Of a DNA stretch of 64,000 bases, positions 18,450-29,425 are shown piece after piece. Numbering within the stretch: position 1 is the first letter of the stretch; the number at the start of each line of letters is the position of its first letter. Source of the stretch: Nitrospira sp. GTDB lineage: Bacteria > Nitrospirota > Nitrospiria > Nitrospirales > Nitrospiraceae. The stretch is taken from positions 62,001 to 126,000 of the forward strand of contig JARFXP010000001.1 of NCBI GenBank assembly GCA_029194675.1, in the 5' to 3' direction. The notes under the pieces are model-generated. The model worked only from the letters and a program-made list of their open reading frames with translations, was not told where the DNA came from and searched no databases. Made by a program: the position numbers and the translations under genes.

Positions 18450-18465
18450 TGCACATGCTGTGCCT
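18450..18465 (-). promoter_or_regulatory. Candidate sigma54 promoter before the RHH/HD-GYP/polysaccharide operon
   Basis: On the minus strand the site reads AGGCACAGCATGTGCA, with GG and GC separated by exactly 10 bases (GGCAC at -24, TGCA at -12). The predicted start of transcription near 18440 leaves a leader of about 35 bases before the ATG at 18404. The -12 half is weaker than consensus (GTGC rather than TTGC). Confidence 0.45.
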
Positions 18466-18631
18466 TGCTAGCATCTCGTTAACGGTATGAAAAAGCTGAC
18501 ACTTTTGCTGTTTTCTATCAGCATTTCTGCCGAAAAGCGCCAAAAACTGTCATTCATTACCGGTCTTGTACAGGAAGGAGCGGTTCCCGGAGGATGCAGC
18601 TACGTGAGTCGAAGCGGAGGAATGTTTGTCG

Positions 18632-21151
18632 TTATGAGAATTGGAGGGAGAGCCGACGCCAATTCTGATACTCGCAACGCCAAGGACAGTGTGGAAAGTC
18701 AACCGGTTGCACCACAAGATCTCGCATGCGGCTCACCGTGAACTCCGATGTTGAGAGCCGTCCTGTCACCCAGACTGCCCCGTCACGGTCCGTGCGAAAG
18801 ACCGTAATGTGCTGATCTCGATAAGCTTGCAATACCGATTCAACCGGATGTCCATAGGGATTAGCCGCGCCGACCGAGACGACTGCGTACTGTGGGTGGA
18901 GACGACGAAGCCAGTCCGGATCCAGCGAGCTGCGCGCTCCGTGATGGGGCACTTTCAGGACAGTCACCGGTTGGTACCCTTCCTCCTTCAACTGGCTCAA
19001 TCCGGCAGTTTCAATATCGGCTGCAAAAAGGATGGAATTGGCTCCACATTGCAGTCGCGAGACGATGGAGAGATTATTCAATAGCGTCCCGGTAGGAGGG
19101 CGAGTCGACTCACGGGCCACGGATGTTTCCGGTGGACTGAGAATGCTGAGTCGGCACTGACCGGACTGTAGCAGGTCTTGGCCATTCACAGCGGTGCGTT
19201 GATCGATATGCCGATCGCGAAGGGCAGCCTTCAGATCTTCAACGAATTTCTCAGAGCGTTCTATCCCCCCACCCCAGTACTGTCCGACCGACACATGCCG
19301 GAGTACCCAAATCAACCCCCCGACGTGATCCAATTGCTGGTGTGTCCCGATGACATGGGAAATATGGTGGATGCTTCGACTCCATAGAAACGGTGCGATC
19401 ACATGTTTCCCCATGTCAAATCGTTCATATCGAGGTCCTCCGTCGATTAGAACGGTCTGCCCATCCGGCAACTCGACCACGGCGCTGTCTCCTTGTCCGA
19501 CATCAAGGAATGTGACACGCCAATGATCGCCGTCTGCTTGCGACACGGGAGGGCTCAACCACCAGCCGAGCAGCAATACCGTCAGACCGGCGCCGGCAAC
19601 TCGGACGCGCCACGGCATTTCCTGAAGACTTGTCACCAGTAACGCAGAATAAAACAGAGCGATCGTTGGTATGGATGGTGCCGCCACATGCCATTCCCCT
19701 CCTGGGAGGCGGGCACACCACTGCAATCCAAGAACCATAAACCCGAACAATCGCTCCATCGTTGAGCCTAGCATCAAAGACTCATCCCCAGTCACGATCG
19801 TCCACAGGGCGGCGAGCAGTCCTAAAGGCACCAAGATGATACCGGTAAACGGAATAGCTATGAGGTTGGTGACGATTCCCATCCATGGAACCTGATTGAA
19901 ATAGAACGCAACCATGGGAAAAGTAGCCACGGTCACAGCCGTGCTCATTGACAGCGCTGTGAGCACATGGCGCATGAAACGGTCTCGCAGTCGACCGTCG
20001 GCCCCTGCACCGTCGGTGTCCCATGATTTCGTGAGTACGATCATTCTGACCATCACGAGTACGGACAGAAAGGAGAGTTGAAAAGAAATGTCAAAGATGG
20101 CACGGGGATCGTGCAGGAGGATCGCCAAGAGAGCCACGGCCATCGCATGACCCAGATGACGTTCATACCCCAGCCACATTGTGATCATCGCCAGAGTGAT
20201 CATCACGAGCGAGCGCATGGTCGCTAACTCGGCACCCGCAAGCAAGGCATACAATGCGACAGCGGGCCAGGCGAGCAAAATTGCAATTTTCGACGGCGTG
20301 ACGCTTCGTGATAGCGTCAACAAGAGAGTGGGCGGAAGCCAAAGTACAAGTCTTCTCCCCAACCAAAAGACCACGAGGGCCACGAGACCGAGATGTGAAC
20401 CGGAGATTGAGAGCAGATGCACGGTTCCGGTCACCATGAACCAGTCTTGGAGCTCTGGTTCGAGATAGCCTCGTTCACCGATGATCATGCCGAGAAATAG
20501 CCCTCGTGTCGGTTGATTCAATGCTTTGATGGCTGCCGCACGTATCGTAGCCCTCCAATGATCGATCCGGTTCCACAAGCTCCACAACCCGATTGGACGC
20601 TCTGCATCTAACAACGTCACCGCCTGAGCACCGGATACAGTGCCCAGCAAGTCGATGCCCTGACGCTCCAGATAGGCAGTATAGTCGAATCCACCTGGAT
20701 TCAACGACCCGCGTGGACCGTGAAGTTTTCCCCGAAAAACAATTCGGTCACCGTGATGAAGCGTGATACCAGGGTCGCGCCACACAAGACGTATGCGCCT
20801 CGATTCAGAATCCGTGTCGTCTGTTTGAAGCAAGATCGTCTGTCGTCCCGCACTGTGTTGAACGGGAGCCACAATCCGACCCCCGATCGAGGCTTGAACC
20901 GGCTCATGAGGATGCGGTGACAGCCGGGAAAACTCCGATGTTGGAGTGGCGAGACTCCAGTACACTACTCCGCAGAGCAGGCCGGCATACAGCAACAGTG
21001 CGGAGGTTGAGTCGATATAGCAGGCTCGCTCGAGAATGCTGAATCCAACGGCAATCCCGGCTAACAGGACTATGATGGAAAACGGAAAAAAGGAAATCTG
21101 CGCTCCACACAGAAGACCGAGGACAAACGCTGCTGTGAGGGATGGGAGCAT
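18632..21151 (-). CDS. comEC: DNA internalisation competence protein ComEC/Rec2
   Basis: An 839-residue membrane protein. The N-terminal DUF4131 region (with helices around residues 1-60 and the beta-rich OB-like part at 80-190) precedes the ComEC competence domain. That domain shows GLFLGMIIGERGYL, HLLSISGSHLGLVAL (the invariant SGSH) and further helices to about 530. The C-terminal metallo-beta-lactamase-like domain shows FLDVGQGDSAVVELP, LIDGG, GTHQQLDHVGG and KVPHHGARSS. It forms the inner-membrane channel for single-stranded DNA in natural transformation. An ATG start with GAGGGAAG upstream fits. No other competence genes are in view. Confidence 0.94.
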   Translation of the reverse strand: MLPSLTAAFVLGLLCGAQISFFPFSIIVLLAGIAVGFSILERACYIDSTSALLLYAGLLCGVVYWSLATPTSEFSRLSPHPHEPVQASIGGRIVAPVQHSAGRQTILLQTDDTDSESRRIRLVWRDPGITLHHGDRIVFRGKLHGPRGSLNPGGFDYTAYLERQGIDLLGTVSGAQAVTLLDAERPIGLWSLWNRIDHWRATIRAAAIKALNQPTRGLFLGMIIGERGYLEPELQDWFMVTGTVHLLSISGSHLGLVALVVFWLGRRLVLWLPPTLLLTLSRSVTPSKIAILLAWPAVALYALLAGAELATMRSLVMITLAMITMWLGYERHLGHAMAVALLAILLHDPRAIFDISFQLSFLSVLVMVRMIVLTKSWDTDGAGADGRLRDRFMRHVLTALSMSTAVTVATFPMVAFYFNQVPWMGIVTNLIAIPFTGIILVPLGLLAALWTIVTGDESLMLGSTMERLFGFMVLGLQWCARLPGGEWHVAAPSIPTIALFYSALLVTSLQEMPWRVRVAGAGLTVLLLGWWLSPPVSQADGDHWRVTFLDVGQGDSAVVELPDGQTVLIDGGPRYERFDMGKHVIAPFLWSRSIHHISHVIGTHQQLDHVGGLIWVLRHVSVGQYWGGGIERSEKFVEDLKAALRDRHIDQRTAVNGQDLLQSGQCRLSILSPPETSVARESTRPPTGTLLNNLSIVSRLQCGANSILFAADIETAGLSQLKEEGYQPVTVLKVPHHGARSSLDPDWLRRLHPQYAVVSVGAANPYGHPVESVLQAYRDQHITVFRTDRDGAVWVTGRLSTSEFTVSRMRDLVVQPVDFPHCPWRCEYQNWRRLSLQFS

Positions 21152-21186
21152 GAGCTTCCCTCATGTGCCGGGAGATGAGGGAAGAC

Positions 21187-22536
21187 TCAGCCGATATGTT
21201 TTCGTACAACCCTGGCCAGATCCTCAGCCAATTCCCTAACCAGGGTGGACTGTTCTCCTTCCACCATGATCCGCAACAGCGGCTCTGTTCCGGAATATCT
21301 GATGAGGACCCGCCCACACCCGTTCAGGCGACGTTCGCTCTCTTGTATCGCGCAACCAATGTCGGGAATCGATTCCAATCTCGGCTTCTTCGTGACATGC
21401 ACATTCATCAACACTTGCGGTACGGCGGTCATCGCCTTGGCCAACTCAGATAACGGCTGCCTGGTTCGCTTCACTAACGACAACATCTGCAGAGCCGAGA
21501 TGAGGCCGTCCCCGGTCGTGTTATGATCAAGGAATATGAAGTGTCCCGATTGCTCTCCTCCGAAGTTATAGCCTTCAGCCAACATTCGTTCGAGCAGATA
21601 TCGATCACCGACCGGTGTCCGAACCAGCTTGACGCCCGCTTTCGACATCGACAGTTCCAGTCCAAAGTTGCTCATCACGGTTCCCACCAAGGTCTGCTTG
21701 GTTAGGAGCCCGCTGCGATGAAGATCCAGGCTCAAGGCCGCCATCACATGATCGCCATCGATGACCGTTCCTTGCTCGCAGACAAAGACGGCCCGATCGG
21801 CATCGCCGTCCAAGGCGATACCAAGATCCGCTTTGTAACGGCGTACCGACTCTTGCAGGAGTTGCGGATGGACGGCACCGCAACCGGCATTGATATTCAT
21901 CCCGTCCGGGTTATTGCCGATGACTTCAACCGTGGCGCCTAATTCCCTGAGAACCATCGGAGCCACCTTGTATGCCGCGCCGTTCGCGCAATCGACGACG
22001 AGCTTGATCCCTTGAAAATCCAAATCCTTCGGCAACGACCGCTTTACAAATTCGATGTAGCGCCCCTCTGCATCGTCGATACGGTAGGCTTTGCCAATGA
22101 GATCTGCCGTCGGTCGAAGATGGCTGATTTCTTCCGAGACGATCAATTCTTCAATGCGAGCTTCCACTTCGTCCGGAAGCTTGAACCCGTCGCTTGAAAA
22201 GAACTTGATCCCGTTGTCTTGGTAAGGATTGTGCGATGCCGAAATGACCACCCCTGCATCCGCCCGTAGGCTCCTGGTCAAGAACGCGATCGCCGGTGTC
22301 GGCATCGGTCCGACTAACAGCACATCCACCCCCATCGAGCAGATTCCTGCCATCAAAGCAGACTCCAGCATATATCCGGAAATACGAGTATCTTTACCGA
22401 TGACGATCTGATGGCGACCTGCTCGTCTCATAAAGATATGTGCTGCGGCTCGGCCGAGCTGCATCGCCATTTCACTCGTCATGGGATCAAGATTGGCAAC
22501 CCCTCGGACGCCGTCGGTTCCAAATAATTTACGCAT
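21187..22536 (-). CDS. glmM: Phosphoglucosamine mutase
   Basis: A 449-residue enzyme converting glucosamine-6-phosphate to glucosamine-1-phosphate for UDP-GlcNAc and peptidoglycan. The N-terminus [14 protein letters not shown] is diagnostic of GlmM. The phosphoserine loop [17 protein letters not shown] is at about residues 98-114. The Mg site [11 protein letters not shown] is near 240, the sugar-binding GGEQSGH near 325, and the phosphate-binding [15 protein letters not shown] near 415. The length is normal. The start has GGAGGAG six bases upstream and overlaps the folP stop by 8 bases, so folP and glmM are coupled as in many bacteria. Confidence 0.97.
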   Translation of the reverse strand: MRKLFGTDGVRGVANLDPMTSEMAMQLGRAAAHIFMRRAGRHQIVIGKDTRISGYMLESALMAGICSMGVDVLLVGPMPTPAIAFLTRSLRADAGVVISASHNPYQDNGIKFFSSDGFKLPDEVEARIEELIVSEEISHLRPTADLIGKAYRIDDAEGRYIEFVKRSLPKDLDFQGIKLVVDCANGAAYKVAPMVLRELGATVEVIGNNPDGMNINAGCGAVHPQLLQESVRRYKADLGIALDGDADRAVFVCEQGTVIDGDHVMAALSLDLHRSGLLTKQTLVGTVMSNFGLELSMSKAGVKLVRTPVGDRYLLERMLAEGYNFGGEQSGHFIFLDHNTTGDGLISALQMLSLVKRTRQPLSELAKAMTAVPQVLMNVHVTKKPRLESIPDIGCAIQESERRLNGCGRVLIRYSGTEPLLRIMVEGEQSTLVRELAEDLARVVRKHIG

Positions 22537-23428
22537 CGTGCTCTCCTCCGCAAGATGACCAGCGCGGATTCAATGCCGCAGCCAGCCTGACTACGTCGAT
22601 CATCATGGCAACATCATGGACTCGCACGATATGAGCGCCGCGATCGACCGCCAATGCCACCGCCGCTGCGGTCCCCCATTCTCGATGTTCAACAGGCTGT
22701 TCAACCACTTTCCCGATAAACGCCTTCCGTGACAAGCCGACCAGTACTGGGCGGTTCAATGCCGCTAACGCGGACAATCCATCAAGAAGGTCAAGATTGT
22801 GGACCAACTGCTTGCCAAAACCAAAGCCCGGATCAAGAATGATGTTCGTTCGAGCAATTCCTGCACGGATAGCATTCTGGAGGCGCTCATCAAGAAACTG
22901 CACGACTTCACCGACGACATCGAAATAGTGCGGTGATTGTTGCATCGTTTGCGGAGATCCTTGCATATGCATCAGGACGACTCCCGCATCCGAGCGGGCA
23001 ATAACCGACGCCATCGCAGGGTCCTGCCGCAAGGCGCTCACATCATTGATGATTGCTACTCCGCAATCCAGGGCTACTTCTGCCACTCGCGACTTGGTGG
23101 TATCGATCGAAATCGGGACCGACACACGATGCACCAGTCCTGTCACCACCGGGATCACGTGAGCCAATTCCTCCTGTTCACTTACGGAACGTGCTCCAGG
23201 CCGAGTCGATTCTCCTCCAACATCGATGATGTCCGCCCCCTGCTCAACAAGTTCCAGTGCGTGGGCGATGGCTCTTTCAGGCTCGACATATCGTCCCCCA
23301 TCATAGAAGGAATCAGTCGTGACGTTCACAATGCCCATGATGAGTGGACGCCCTTTGCAATGAATCTTGCGCCCTTTGGCGGAGAACCAATGTTGTGCCG
23401 TTACTGTCTGTAGTGACACTCGCTCCAA
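22529..23428 (-). CDS. folP: Dihydropteroate synthase
   Basis: A 299-residue TIM-barrel enzyme joining p-aminobenzoate to hydroxymethyl-dihydropterin pyrophosphate in folate synthesis. Signatures: [32 protein letters not shown], then [22 protein letters not shown] and [12 protein letters not shown]. The frame starts with TTG at 23428, four bases after GGGAGG; the GTG three codons later is spaced less well. The order ftsH-folP-glmM is a common bacterial arrangement. The product acts in the cytoplasm. Confidence 0.96.
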   Translation of the reverse strand: MERVSLQTVTAQHWFSAKGRKIHCKGRPLIMGIVNVTTDSFYDGGRYVEPERAIAHALELVEQGADIIDVGGESTRPGARSVSEQEELAHVIPVVTGLVHRVSVPISIDTTKSRVAEVALDCGVAIINDVSALRQDPAMASVIARSDAGVVLMHMQGSPQTMQQSPHYFDVVGEVVQFLDERLQNAIRAGIARTNIILDPGFGFGKQLVHNLDLLDGLSALAALNRPVLVGLSRKAFIGKVVEQPVEHREWGTAAAVALAVDRGAHIVRVHDVAMMIDVVRLAAALNPRWSSCGGEHDA

Positions 23429-23561
23429 CTAGCCTCCCGACGAAAGGAAGATCCAACCCGTCGATCCGGTCATCATGGAGGAATCAGACGCAATGCGACC
23501 CATGAGTACAGCACTATAGGGACAACGGTTCCAATACCAACGAACCGTTGGCACAATATAT

Positions 23562-25373
23562 TTAGGCTGGAACAGTTTGAGAGGAGGATTGCAACAGAAT
23601 CTGATCAATTTCCGGTGCGTCGAGCACTTCTTTTTCAAGAAGCGCCTCCGCCAAGGCCTTCAGACTCGTCATTTGCTCAGTCAGCACACGCTTAGAACGT
23701 TCATAATTTTCTGTGACGAAGCGCTTGATCTCCAAGTCGATTTCAAGCGCAACTTGATCACTGACGTCTCGCTTAGTGGCAAAGTCTCTTCCGAGAAACA
23801 CTGAATCTTCTTTCTGCCCGAAGGTCAGGGGTCCCAACTTCTCGCTCATACCCCATTCGCATACCATCTTGCGGGCAAGGTCCGTCGCACGTTCAAGATC
23901 GTTCCCGGCTCCGGTCGTGACATGTTTGAATACAAGCTCTTCGGCAACACGTCCACCCATAAGAATCGCCAAGGTATTGTAAAGAAACTCCTTCGAATAG
24001 TTGTGCCGATCATCTGTCGGCAGCTGCATCGTGACACCCAGCGCCCGACCTCTGGGAATGATCGTCACTTTGTGAACGGGATCGGTTCCTGGCAGAAGCT
24101 TGGCCATCAACGCGTGGCCGGCTTCATGATAGGCCGTCACTCGTTTTTCTTCTTCGGTGAGAATCATGCTCTTGCGCTCGGCACCCATCATGACCTTATC
24201 CTTGGCCATCTCAAAGTCGATGTTTTCAACTTCCTTTTTGTTCTGACGAGCCGCCCACAGCGCCGCTTCGTTCACGAGGTTCTCTAAGTCTGCGCCGGAG
24301 AACCCGGGTGTCCCTCTGGCGATCTTCTCCAGCTCCACGTTCGCAGCAACAGGAACCTTTTTCGTATGGACTTTCAAGATTTCCGAACGGCCTTTGAGGT
24401 CTGGGCGATTCACGACCACCTGCCGATCAAAGCGTCCAGGTCTCAACAAAGCCGGGTCGAGTACATCGGGGCGATTGGTCGCTGCGACCAAAATGACTCC
24501 CTCGGTCGTATCGAAGCCGTCCATTTCTACTAACAACTGATTGAGGGTTTGCTCCCGTTCGTCATGACCACCACCGAGACCTGCGCCCCGTAAGCGGCCG
24601 ACCGCGTCAATTTCATCGATGAAAATAATGCAAGGGGCATGTTTCTTCCCTTGCTCAAACAAATCCCGCACCCGTGAAGCTCCGACGCCGACAAACATCT
24701 CTACAAAGTCAGAACCGCTGATGCTGAAGAACGGCACCCCTGCTTCGCCTGCAATCGCCTTGGCCAGCAAAGTCTTTCCTGTTCCCGGAGGGCCGACAAC
24801 AAGTACGCCCTTGGGGATGCGTCCACCGAGCTTTTGAAACTTCCGAGGGTCTTTCAGGAATTCAATGATTTCAAGGACTTCTTCTTTCGCCTCATCGACA
24901 CCGGCCACGTCGGAAAACGTGACTTTTTTTCGCTCTTCCGTCAGCATACGTGCTCGGCTCTTTCCAAAGGACAGAGCCTTGTTCCCACCGATTTGCATCT
25001 GACGCATCAGGAAAAACCAGAGGCCGAGGAAGAGGATAAAGGGTCCCCACGTAACGAGGAAGGTGATATACCACGGACTCTCATCCGGTGGTTTGACCTC
25101 AATCTGAACATCCTTTTCACGAAGGACTTTGACAAGGTCAGGGTAGTCGGCTGAATAGGTACGAATACGGGTCTTGTCTTTTAAGACCCCGCTGATGTGA
25201 TTACCCTTAATGATGACCTTTTCAAAATCACCCTTGTCGAGCTTTGCCATGAAATCGCTGAATATCACTTCTTCTTCAGGTGCGTGAGTCGGGACACTGA
25301 ACAGATTAAACAGGAGAATCATGAACAAGCCGACCACCACCCAGAAGAGCAAGTTCTTGACCCGGGAATTCAT
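23562..25373 (-). CDS. ftsH: ATP-dependent zinc metalloprotease FtsH
   Basis: A 603-residue membrane protease that degrades misfolded membrane proteins and short-lived regulators. The start at 25373 follows AAGGAG and gives [17 protein letters not shown]; a longer frame to 25607 would run antisense-like into hpt and lacks a ribosome site. It has two membrane helices (about 6-24 and 105-125). The AAA module shows [20 protein letters not shown] and the second-region arginines in RPGRFDRQ. The M41 zinc site HEAGH lies near residue 420 with its third ligand in the region after [10 protein letters not shown]. The order tilS-hpt-ftsH is widely conserved. Confidence 0.97.
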   Translation of the reverse strand: MNSRVKNLLFWVVVGLFMILLFNLFSVPTHAPEEEVIFSDFMAKLDKGDFEKVIIKGNHISGVLKDKTRIRTYSADYPDLVKVLREKDVQIEVKPPDESPWYITFLVTWGPFILFLGLWFFLMRQMQIGGNKALSFGKSRARMLTEERKKVTFSDVAGVDEAKEEVLEIIEFLKDPRKFQKLGGRIPKGVLVVGPPGTGKTLLAKAIAGEAGVPFFSISGSDFVEMFVGVGASRVRDLFEQGKKHAPCIIFIDEIDAVGRLRGAGLGGGHDEREQTLNQLLVEMDGFDTTEGVILVAATNRPDVLDPALLRPGRFDRQVVVNRPDLKGRSEILKVHTKKVPVAANVELEKIARGTPGFSGADLENLVNEAALWAARQNKKEVENIDFEMAKDKVMMGAERKSMILTEEEKRVTAYHEAGHALMAKLLPGTDPVHKVTIIPRGRALGVTMQLPTDDRHNYSKEFLYNTLAILMGGRVAEELVFKHVTTGAGNDLERATDLARKMVCEWGMSEKLGPLTFGQKEDSVFLGRDFATKRDVSDQVALEIDLEIKRFVTENYERSKRVLTEQMTSLKALAEALLEKEVLDAPEIDQILLQSSSQTVPA

Positions 25374-25473
25374 CCAGTTCTCCTTCGCGACAACGTTGGA
25401 CGCAACGTATGTAGAAATCGTGATGATGTTAACATAGCCTTGCGCAACTTGACAACAGCTCGCTGGAAAACTC

Positions 25474-26016
25474 TTACTCTTCTTGCCGACTCGGATGATC
25501 GAGGACAGCGAGATACGGAAGGTTCCGGTACTTTTGTTGGTAATCGAGTCCGTATCCGACGACGTACCGGTTCGGAATTCGGAACCCGATATACTGCAAC
25601 TGCACATTGACGACGCGGCGCTCCGGCTTACTCAGCAAGGTACAAACCTTGATGCTTCTAGGTTTCTGCTTCGCCAACGTCTTTGTGAGATATTGAACTG
25701 TCAAGCCGGAATCGACGATGTCCTCAACCAGCAGCACATCTCTATCCTTGATCGTTTCGGTCAGCTCGGTCATGAGCTTGATCTTCCCGGTCGTTTTCAC
25801 CTGCGTTCCGTAGCTCGTCACGACGATGAAATCTACCTGCACCGGAATTCGGATCGCTCGTGCCAAATCCGCAAAAAATGCATAGGCTCCCTTTAGTACC
25901 CCGATGAGCACAAGGTCTTTGCCGGCATAGTCGGTGCTGATCTGTCTTCCCAGATCGCGGATGCGGCTCCGCATTTGCTCCTGGGTCACGATCGGGCGTC
26001 CGAATATCCGTTCCAT
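25474..26016 (-). CDS. hpt: Hypoxanthine phosphoribosyltransferase
   Basis: A 180-residue purine salvage enzyme making IMP or GMP from hypoxanthine or guanine and PRPP. The PRPP-binding motif [13 protein letters not shown] is near residue 100. The flexible-loop [13 protein letters not shown] is near 70, and the base-binding [20 protein letters not shown] closes the protein. Size and order are normal. It sits directly after tilS (1-base gap) and 100 bases before ftsH, a grouping found across bacteria. Confidence 0.96.
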   Translation of the reverse strand: MERIFGRPIVTQEQMRSRIRDLGRQISTDYAGKDLVLIGVLKGAYAFFADLARAIRIPVQVDFIVVTSYGTQVKTTGKIKLMTELTETIKDRDVLLVEDIVDSGLTVQYLTKTLAKQKPRSIKVCTLLSKPERRVVNVQLQYIGFRIPNRYVVGYGLDYQQKYRNLPYLAVLDHPSRQEE

Positions 26017-26017
26017 T

Positions 26018-27487
26018 TCACTCCGTCCCTTCTCTCAAAGATAAATTGTCAGCAGTGAACACCAAACAGCGTTCCGTTGCGGCAGTGGGTGCCCAGCGAC
26101 CATCCTGTCGATACCCAACGACCCACAGGATTCCCTCGGGAGCCACGACCAGGGGAATGAGCGATCGGGCCGCAATCGGTATCTTCAGATCTATAAAAAA
26201 ATCCTGCAGCTTCTTCGATTGCCCTCCCATACCGGAAGGATGAAATCGGTCTCCCGGCAACCAGTTCCGTACCATCAATGGCTGAGACACTCGATCGGCA
26301 TCGACCAGAATCCGATCCCTTCCGAGAGGAGCCGCACCAAGCTGGGTTCGTGACTGCTGTTGTACCTGAAGTCGTTGCCTCGTTCCAGACCATATAAGCT
26401 CTCCTGGTACAGATAAAAGTACCTGACATCTGCGATACGGTGGTCCAGCATGGGATATTACGCGTGCTTGAAGCGGAACAAACCGTAGATGGCGATCACC
26501 GACAACAACCAGCCCTCCCTTCACATCGAGACTCGAACCAGATCCCCTCTTGGAGGCCAAGCGAATGATGCAATCAACCGTTCGGATACTGGGTGAGTAA
26601 AATCGGTCGTCATGCTGCCGAAGAAGGTTTCGGATGCAACGCCGTTGAAGTGCATGCGGAAGATCGAGAAGAAAAGTGCGATCGATCGCCCAGTCTCCAG
26701 TCGATCCCCGTTCCACAGCGGAAGAGGAGAGGACGGCGACCTGCTGATCCAGATAATGATCGTCTTCTCGGCAGATATCCGCGAGCCTGCAGAGCGCATC
26801 GAGGCTCGACGGGACCAGCCGATTCAGAACTGGCATGACCTCTCTCCTCACTCGGTTTCGCAAGTAGCGCGGCTGGAGATTGCTGGAGTCCTCGCGAAAC
26901 GACAATCCTGCCGTGCGAAGATACGTCAGAATTTCTTGCCGCTTGGTGTCGTATAGAGGCCGAATAACCTTGTTATCGCGGAATGCCGGCATGCCGGAAA
27001 GGCCCGTCAGTCCCGCACCACGGAGCATCCACAGCAAGACCGTTTCTGCCTGATCGTCTGCCGTATGGCCTACGGCGATACGGTCGGCCCCGCACTGCTC
27101 GGCAACCTCCCGCATCACCCGATAGCGGAGGTCACGGGCTTCAGCCTGCAGCGAGGCCTTGCGTCCATCGACATGAATTCCGACCCGTCGAACATGGAGA
27201 GGCACTTCGAGCTGTCGGCAAAAGGCCTCCACAAATTGTTGGTCCTCTTCGGACTCATCTCCTCGCAGTCCATAGTTGCAATGAACGGCCGATAGCGTCA
27301 GCTTCCAACTCGACCGGAGACGATGCAGAATCGATACCAGTGCGACGGAATCTGGCCCGCCCGAGACGGCGACCAATAGGTGCTGTCCACAGAGAAAGAG
27401 GCGTCTGGACCGAACAGTTCGAACGACCCGATGCAACAGCGGGGGCCAAGCCATCTTATTGAGAGAGCTGTTTAAGGCCGGTTCCAA
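26018..27487 (-). CDS. tilS: tRNA(Ile)-lysidine synthetase
   Basis: A 489-residue enzyme that places lysidine on C34 of tRNA-Ile(CAU), changing its identity from Met to Ile. The PP-loop VAVSGGPDSVALV is near residue 40, followed by HCNYGLRGDES and VGHTADDQAETVLL. The C-terminal TilS domain shows RNWLPGDRFHPSGMGG and KKLQDFFIDLKIP. The frame starts with TTG at 27487 after GGAGG (11-base gap). An ATG 11 codons later has no ribosome site, so the TTG is preferred with moderate certainty. ribF ends 4 bases upstream. Confidence 0.95.
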   Translation of the reverse strand: MEPALNSSLNKMAWPPLLHRVVRTVRSRRLFLCGQHLLVAVSGGPDSVALVSILHRLRSSWKLTLSAVHCNYGLRGDESEEDQQFVEAFCRQLEVPLHVRRVGIHVDGRKASLQAEARDLRYRVMREVAEQCGADRIAVGHTADDQAETVLLWMLRGAGLTGLSGMPAFRDNKVIRPLYDTKRQEILTYLRTAGLSFREDSSNLQPRYLRNRVRREVMPVLNRLVPSSLDALCRLADICREDDHYLDQQVAVLSSSAVERGSTGDWAIDRTFLLDLPHALQRRCIRNLLRQHDDRFYSPSIRTVDCIIRLASKRGSGSSLDVKGGLVVVGDRHLRFVPLQARVISHAGPPYRRCQVLLSVPGELIWSGTRQRLQVQQQSRTQLGAAPLGRDRILVDADRVSQPLMVRNWLPGDRFHPSGMGGQSKKLQDFFIDLKIPIAARSLIPLVVAPEGILWVVGYRQDGRWAPTAATERCLVFTADNLSLREGTE

Positions 27488-27491
27488 AGAC

Positions 27492-28439
27492 TCATCGTCC
27501 TCCGTTTGTTTTATGATATCGACGTAGGATGCCCCTCGCAGAATCCATGTCGGCCGTGATTTGCCGACTCAGAGCTTCTCCGCTATCAAACTGTGCATCG
27601 CCTCGGATACGACCGATAAACTCAACAGTGAGCGTTCGCCCATACAGCTCGTGGATTCCATCCAGAATCGATACTTCCAATCTCCGCTCACCGCCATCAA
27701 AGGTCGGTCTGGTACCGATATAGGCGACCGAATCATGTCGTTCCTGGTCCAGAATTGCGACGGAGGCATAAATTCCGTCGCCAGGAGTCACGCGGTCTGG
27801 CGGTAACCGCAGATTCGCGGTAGGACATCCTAATGTTCGCCCTCTCCCCTCGCCGGAAGATACGACGCCGCTCAGAGCATAGCATCGTCCCAACAAGACA
27901 GCCGCTTGATCGACATGCCCCGCGACGATGAGCTGTCTGATTCTCGTCGAGCTGACCACTCCTCCGTCGATCACCACGGGAGGAATCGGATGGACGATAA
28001 AGCCGAATCGTTTGCCGAGCGTGATCAAATCGCCGATCCGTCCTTCTCGCTTATGCCCAAAGGCAAAATGTTGCCCGACAAAAATCTCTTTTAGTCCAAG
28101 CCCTTTGAAGAGGACCTGCTCGGCGAACATCTCCGCAGAGAGTGCGGCAAATGCTTGGGTAAACCCCAGAGAGACCACTTCATCGATTCCGGCTTGTTCG
28201 AAACGGGCACGTTTTTCTTCTATGCTTGTCAAAAACCGCAGGTCAACGTGAGGCGCAAGGATTTTCACCGGGTGAGGGTCGAATGTCAGGACGACAGCCG
28301 TTCCAGGGGCTCGGCGCGCCGTCTCGACCACCTGTTTCAAGAGCGCATGATGACCGAGATGATGGCCGTCGAAATTCCCGATGGTTCCCACCGGATACGG
28401 CCGTACGATCTCGTCCGAATATCCGCTGGTCACTCTCAT
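27492..28439 (-). CDS. ribF: Bifunctional riboflavin kinase / FAD synthetase
   Basis: A 315-residue enzyme making FMN and then FAD. The N-terminal nucleotidyltransferase domain shows GTIGNFDGHHLGHHALL near residue 18, FVGQHFAFGHKREG near 140 and SSTRIRQLI near 185. The kinase domain shows SGEGRGRTLGCPTANLRLP and GDGIYASVAI, ending in LEVSILDG and TVEFIGRIRGD. Size is normal. It lies 6 bases downstream of hemB and 4 bases upstream of tilS, so the cofactor and tRNA genes share the transcript. Confidence 0.96.
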   Translation of the reverse strand: MRVTSGYSDEIVRPYPVGTIGNFDGHHLGHHALLKQVVETARRAPGTAVVLTFDPHPVKILAPHVDLRFLTSIEEKRARFEQAGIDEVVSLGFTQAFAALSAEMFAEQVLFKGLGLKEIFVGQHFAFGHKREGRIGDLITLGKRFGFIVHPIPPVVIDGGVVSSTRIRQLIVAGHVDQAAVLLGRCYALSGVVSSGEGRGRTLGCPTANLRLPPDRVTPGDGIYASVAILDQERHDSVAYIGTRPTFDGGERRLEVSILDGIHELYGRTLTVEFIGRIRGDAQFDSGEALSRQITADMDSARGILRRYHKTNGGR

Positions 28440-28445
28440 CGTCGA

Positions 28446-29417
28446 TCAATGAAGCAGCTTGGCGGCGTCCTTCGCAAAGTACGACAGGATCAGATCGGCT
28501 CCAGCCCGTTTGATCGCCAGCAGCGATTCCATCATGGCACGTGATCCATCGAGCCATCCCGCCGCGGCTGCCGCCTTAATCATGCTGTACTCGCCGCTCA
28601 CCTGATAGGCCGCCAGCGGGAGAAGCGTACGTGCACGGGCCATCGCAATGATGTCCAGGTAAGGCAGCGCCGGCTTGACCATCACGATGTCTGCACCTTC
28701 GTCGACATCGAGCTCGATCTCGCGCAGCGCTTCGCGCGCATTAGCCGGATCCATCTGATAGGACTGTCGGTCACCGAATTGAGGGCTGGAAAATGCCGCG
28801 TCCCGAAATGGCGCATAGAAACAGGAGGAGAACTTGGCCGCATACGCCAAGATCGGCAGATCAGAGAACCCCACGCGATCCAATTCGCGCCTGATCGCAG
28901 CGACACGACCGTCCATCATATCAGACGGCGCGACCATGTCGGCGCCGGCCTCGGCATGAGAGCGTGCCATCACCGTGAGGCATTCGAGCGTCTCATCGTT
29001 AAGGACTTTTCCCTCTTTGACGAGTCCGCAATGCCCGTGGCTGGTATATTCGTCGATACAGACATCCGTGATCACAAGCAATTCCGGCACTTGCTGTTTG
29101 ACGGCCCTGATCGCCCGCTGCACAATGCCGTTCGGATCCCACCCCGAGCTGCCACGCTCGTCCTTGTGCGCCGGTATCCCAAATAGCATGATGGCCGGAA
29201 TCCCTAAGGCCTGAATCTCTCCCGCTTCTTTGACCAGCAGATCGACGGATAGCCGACATTGGCCAGGCATCGAAGCAATCTCTTCACGGCGATCCTGTCC
29301 CTCGACCACAAACAGAGGGGAAATAAAATCCGACGGGGACAGCGTCGTTTCACGTACCATCCGCCGCAACGATTCATGCTGTCTCAGTCGTCGAAGCCGC
29401 TGGATCGGAAACCCCAT
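28446..29417 (-). CDS. hemB: Delta-aminolevulinic acid dehydratase (porphobilinogen synthase)
   Basis: A 323-residue enzyme condensing two ALA into porphobilinogen. The Schiff-base lysines are in [16 protein letters not shown] (near 200) and [12 protein letters not shown] (near 250). The metal loop near residue 120 reads [14 protein letters not shown]: two of the three Zn-type Cys are present while the middle one is Asp, so the metal preference is ambiguous between the Zn and Mg types. The allosteric region looks complete. It joins hemA, hemC and cobA-hemD, found 0.4-4 kb upstream in the same direction, which complete the route from Glu-tRNA to uroporphyrinogen III apart from hemL. Confidence 0.96.
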   Translation of the reverse strand: MGFPIQRLRRLRQHESLRRMVRETTLSPSDFISPLFVVEGQDRREEIASMPGQCRLSVDLLVKEAGEIQALGIPAIMLFGIPAHKDERGSSGWDPNGIVQRAIRAVKQQVPELLVITDVCIDEYTSHGHCGLVKEGKVLNDETLECLTVMARSHAEAGADMVAPSDMMDGRVAAIRRELDRVGFSDLPILAYAAKFSSCFYAPFRDAAFSSPQFGDRQSYQMDPANAREALREIELDVDEGADIVMVKPALPYLDIIAMARARTLLPLAAYQVSGEYSMIKAAAAAGWLDGSRAMMESLLAIKRAGADLILSYFAKDAAKLLH

Positions 29418-29425
29418 ACCCCGTC

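Noticed and set aside
18497..18552. Imperfect inverted repeat tgacacttttg / caaaaactgtca
   Set aside because: Arms are short and mismatched, and no gene end or T-run fits; it could be an operator but the support is too weak.
18487..18741. Plus-strand frame with a signal-like start
   Set aside because: It overlaps the end of comEC antisense; only the first 15 residues look hydrophobic and no homologue pattern is seen.
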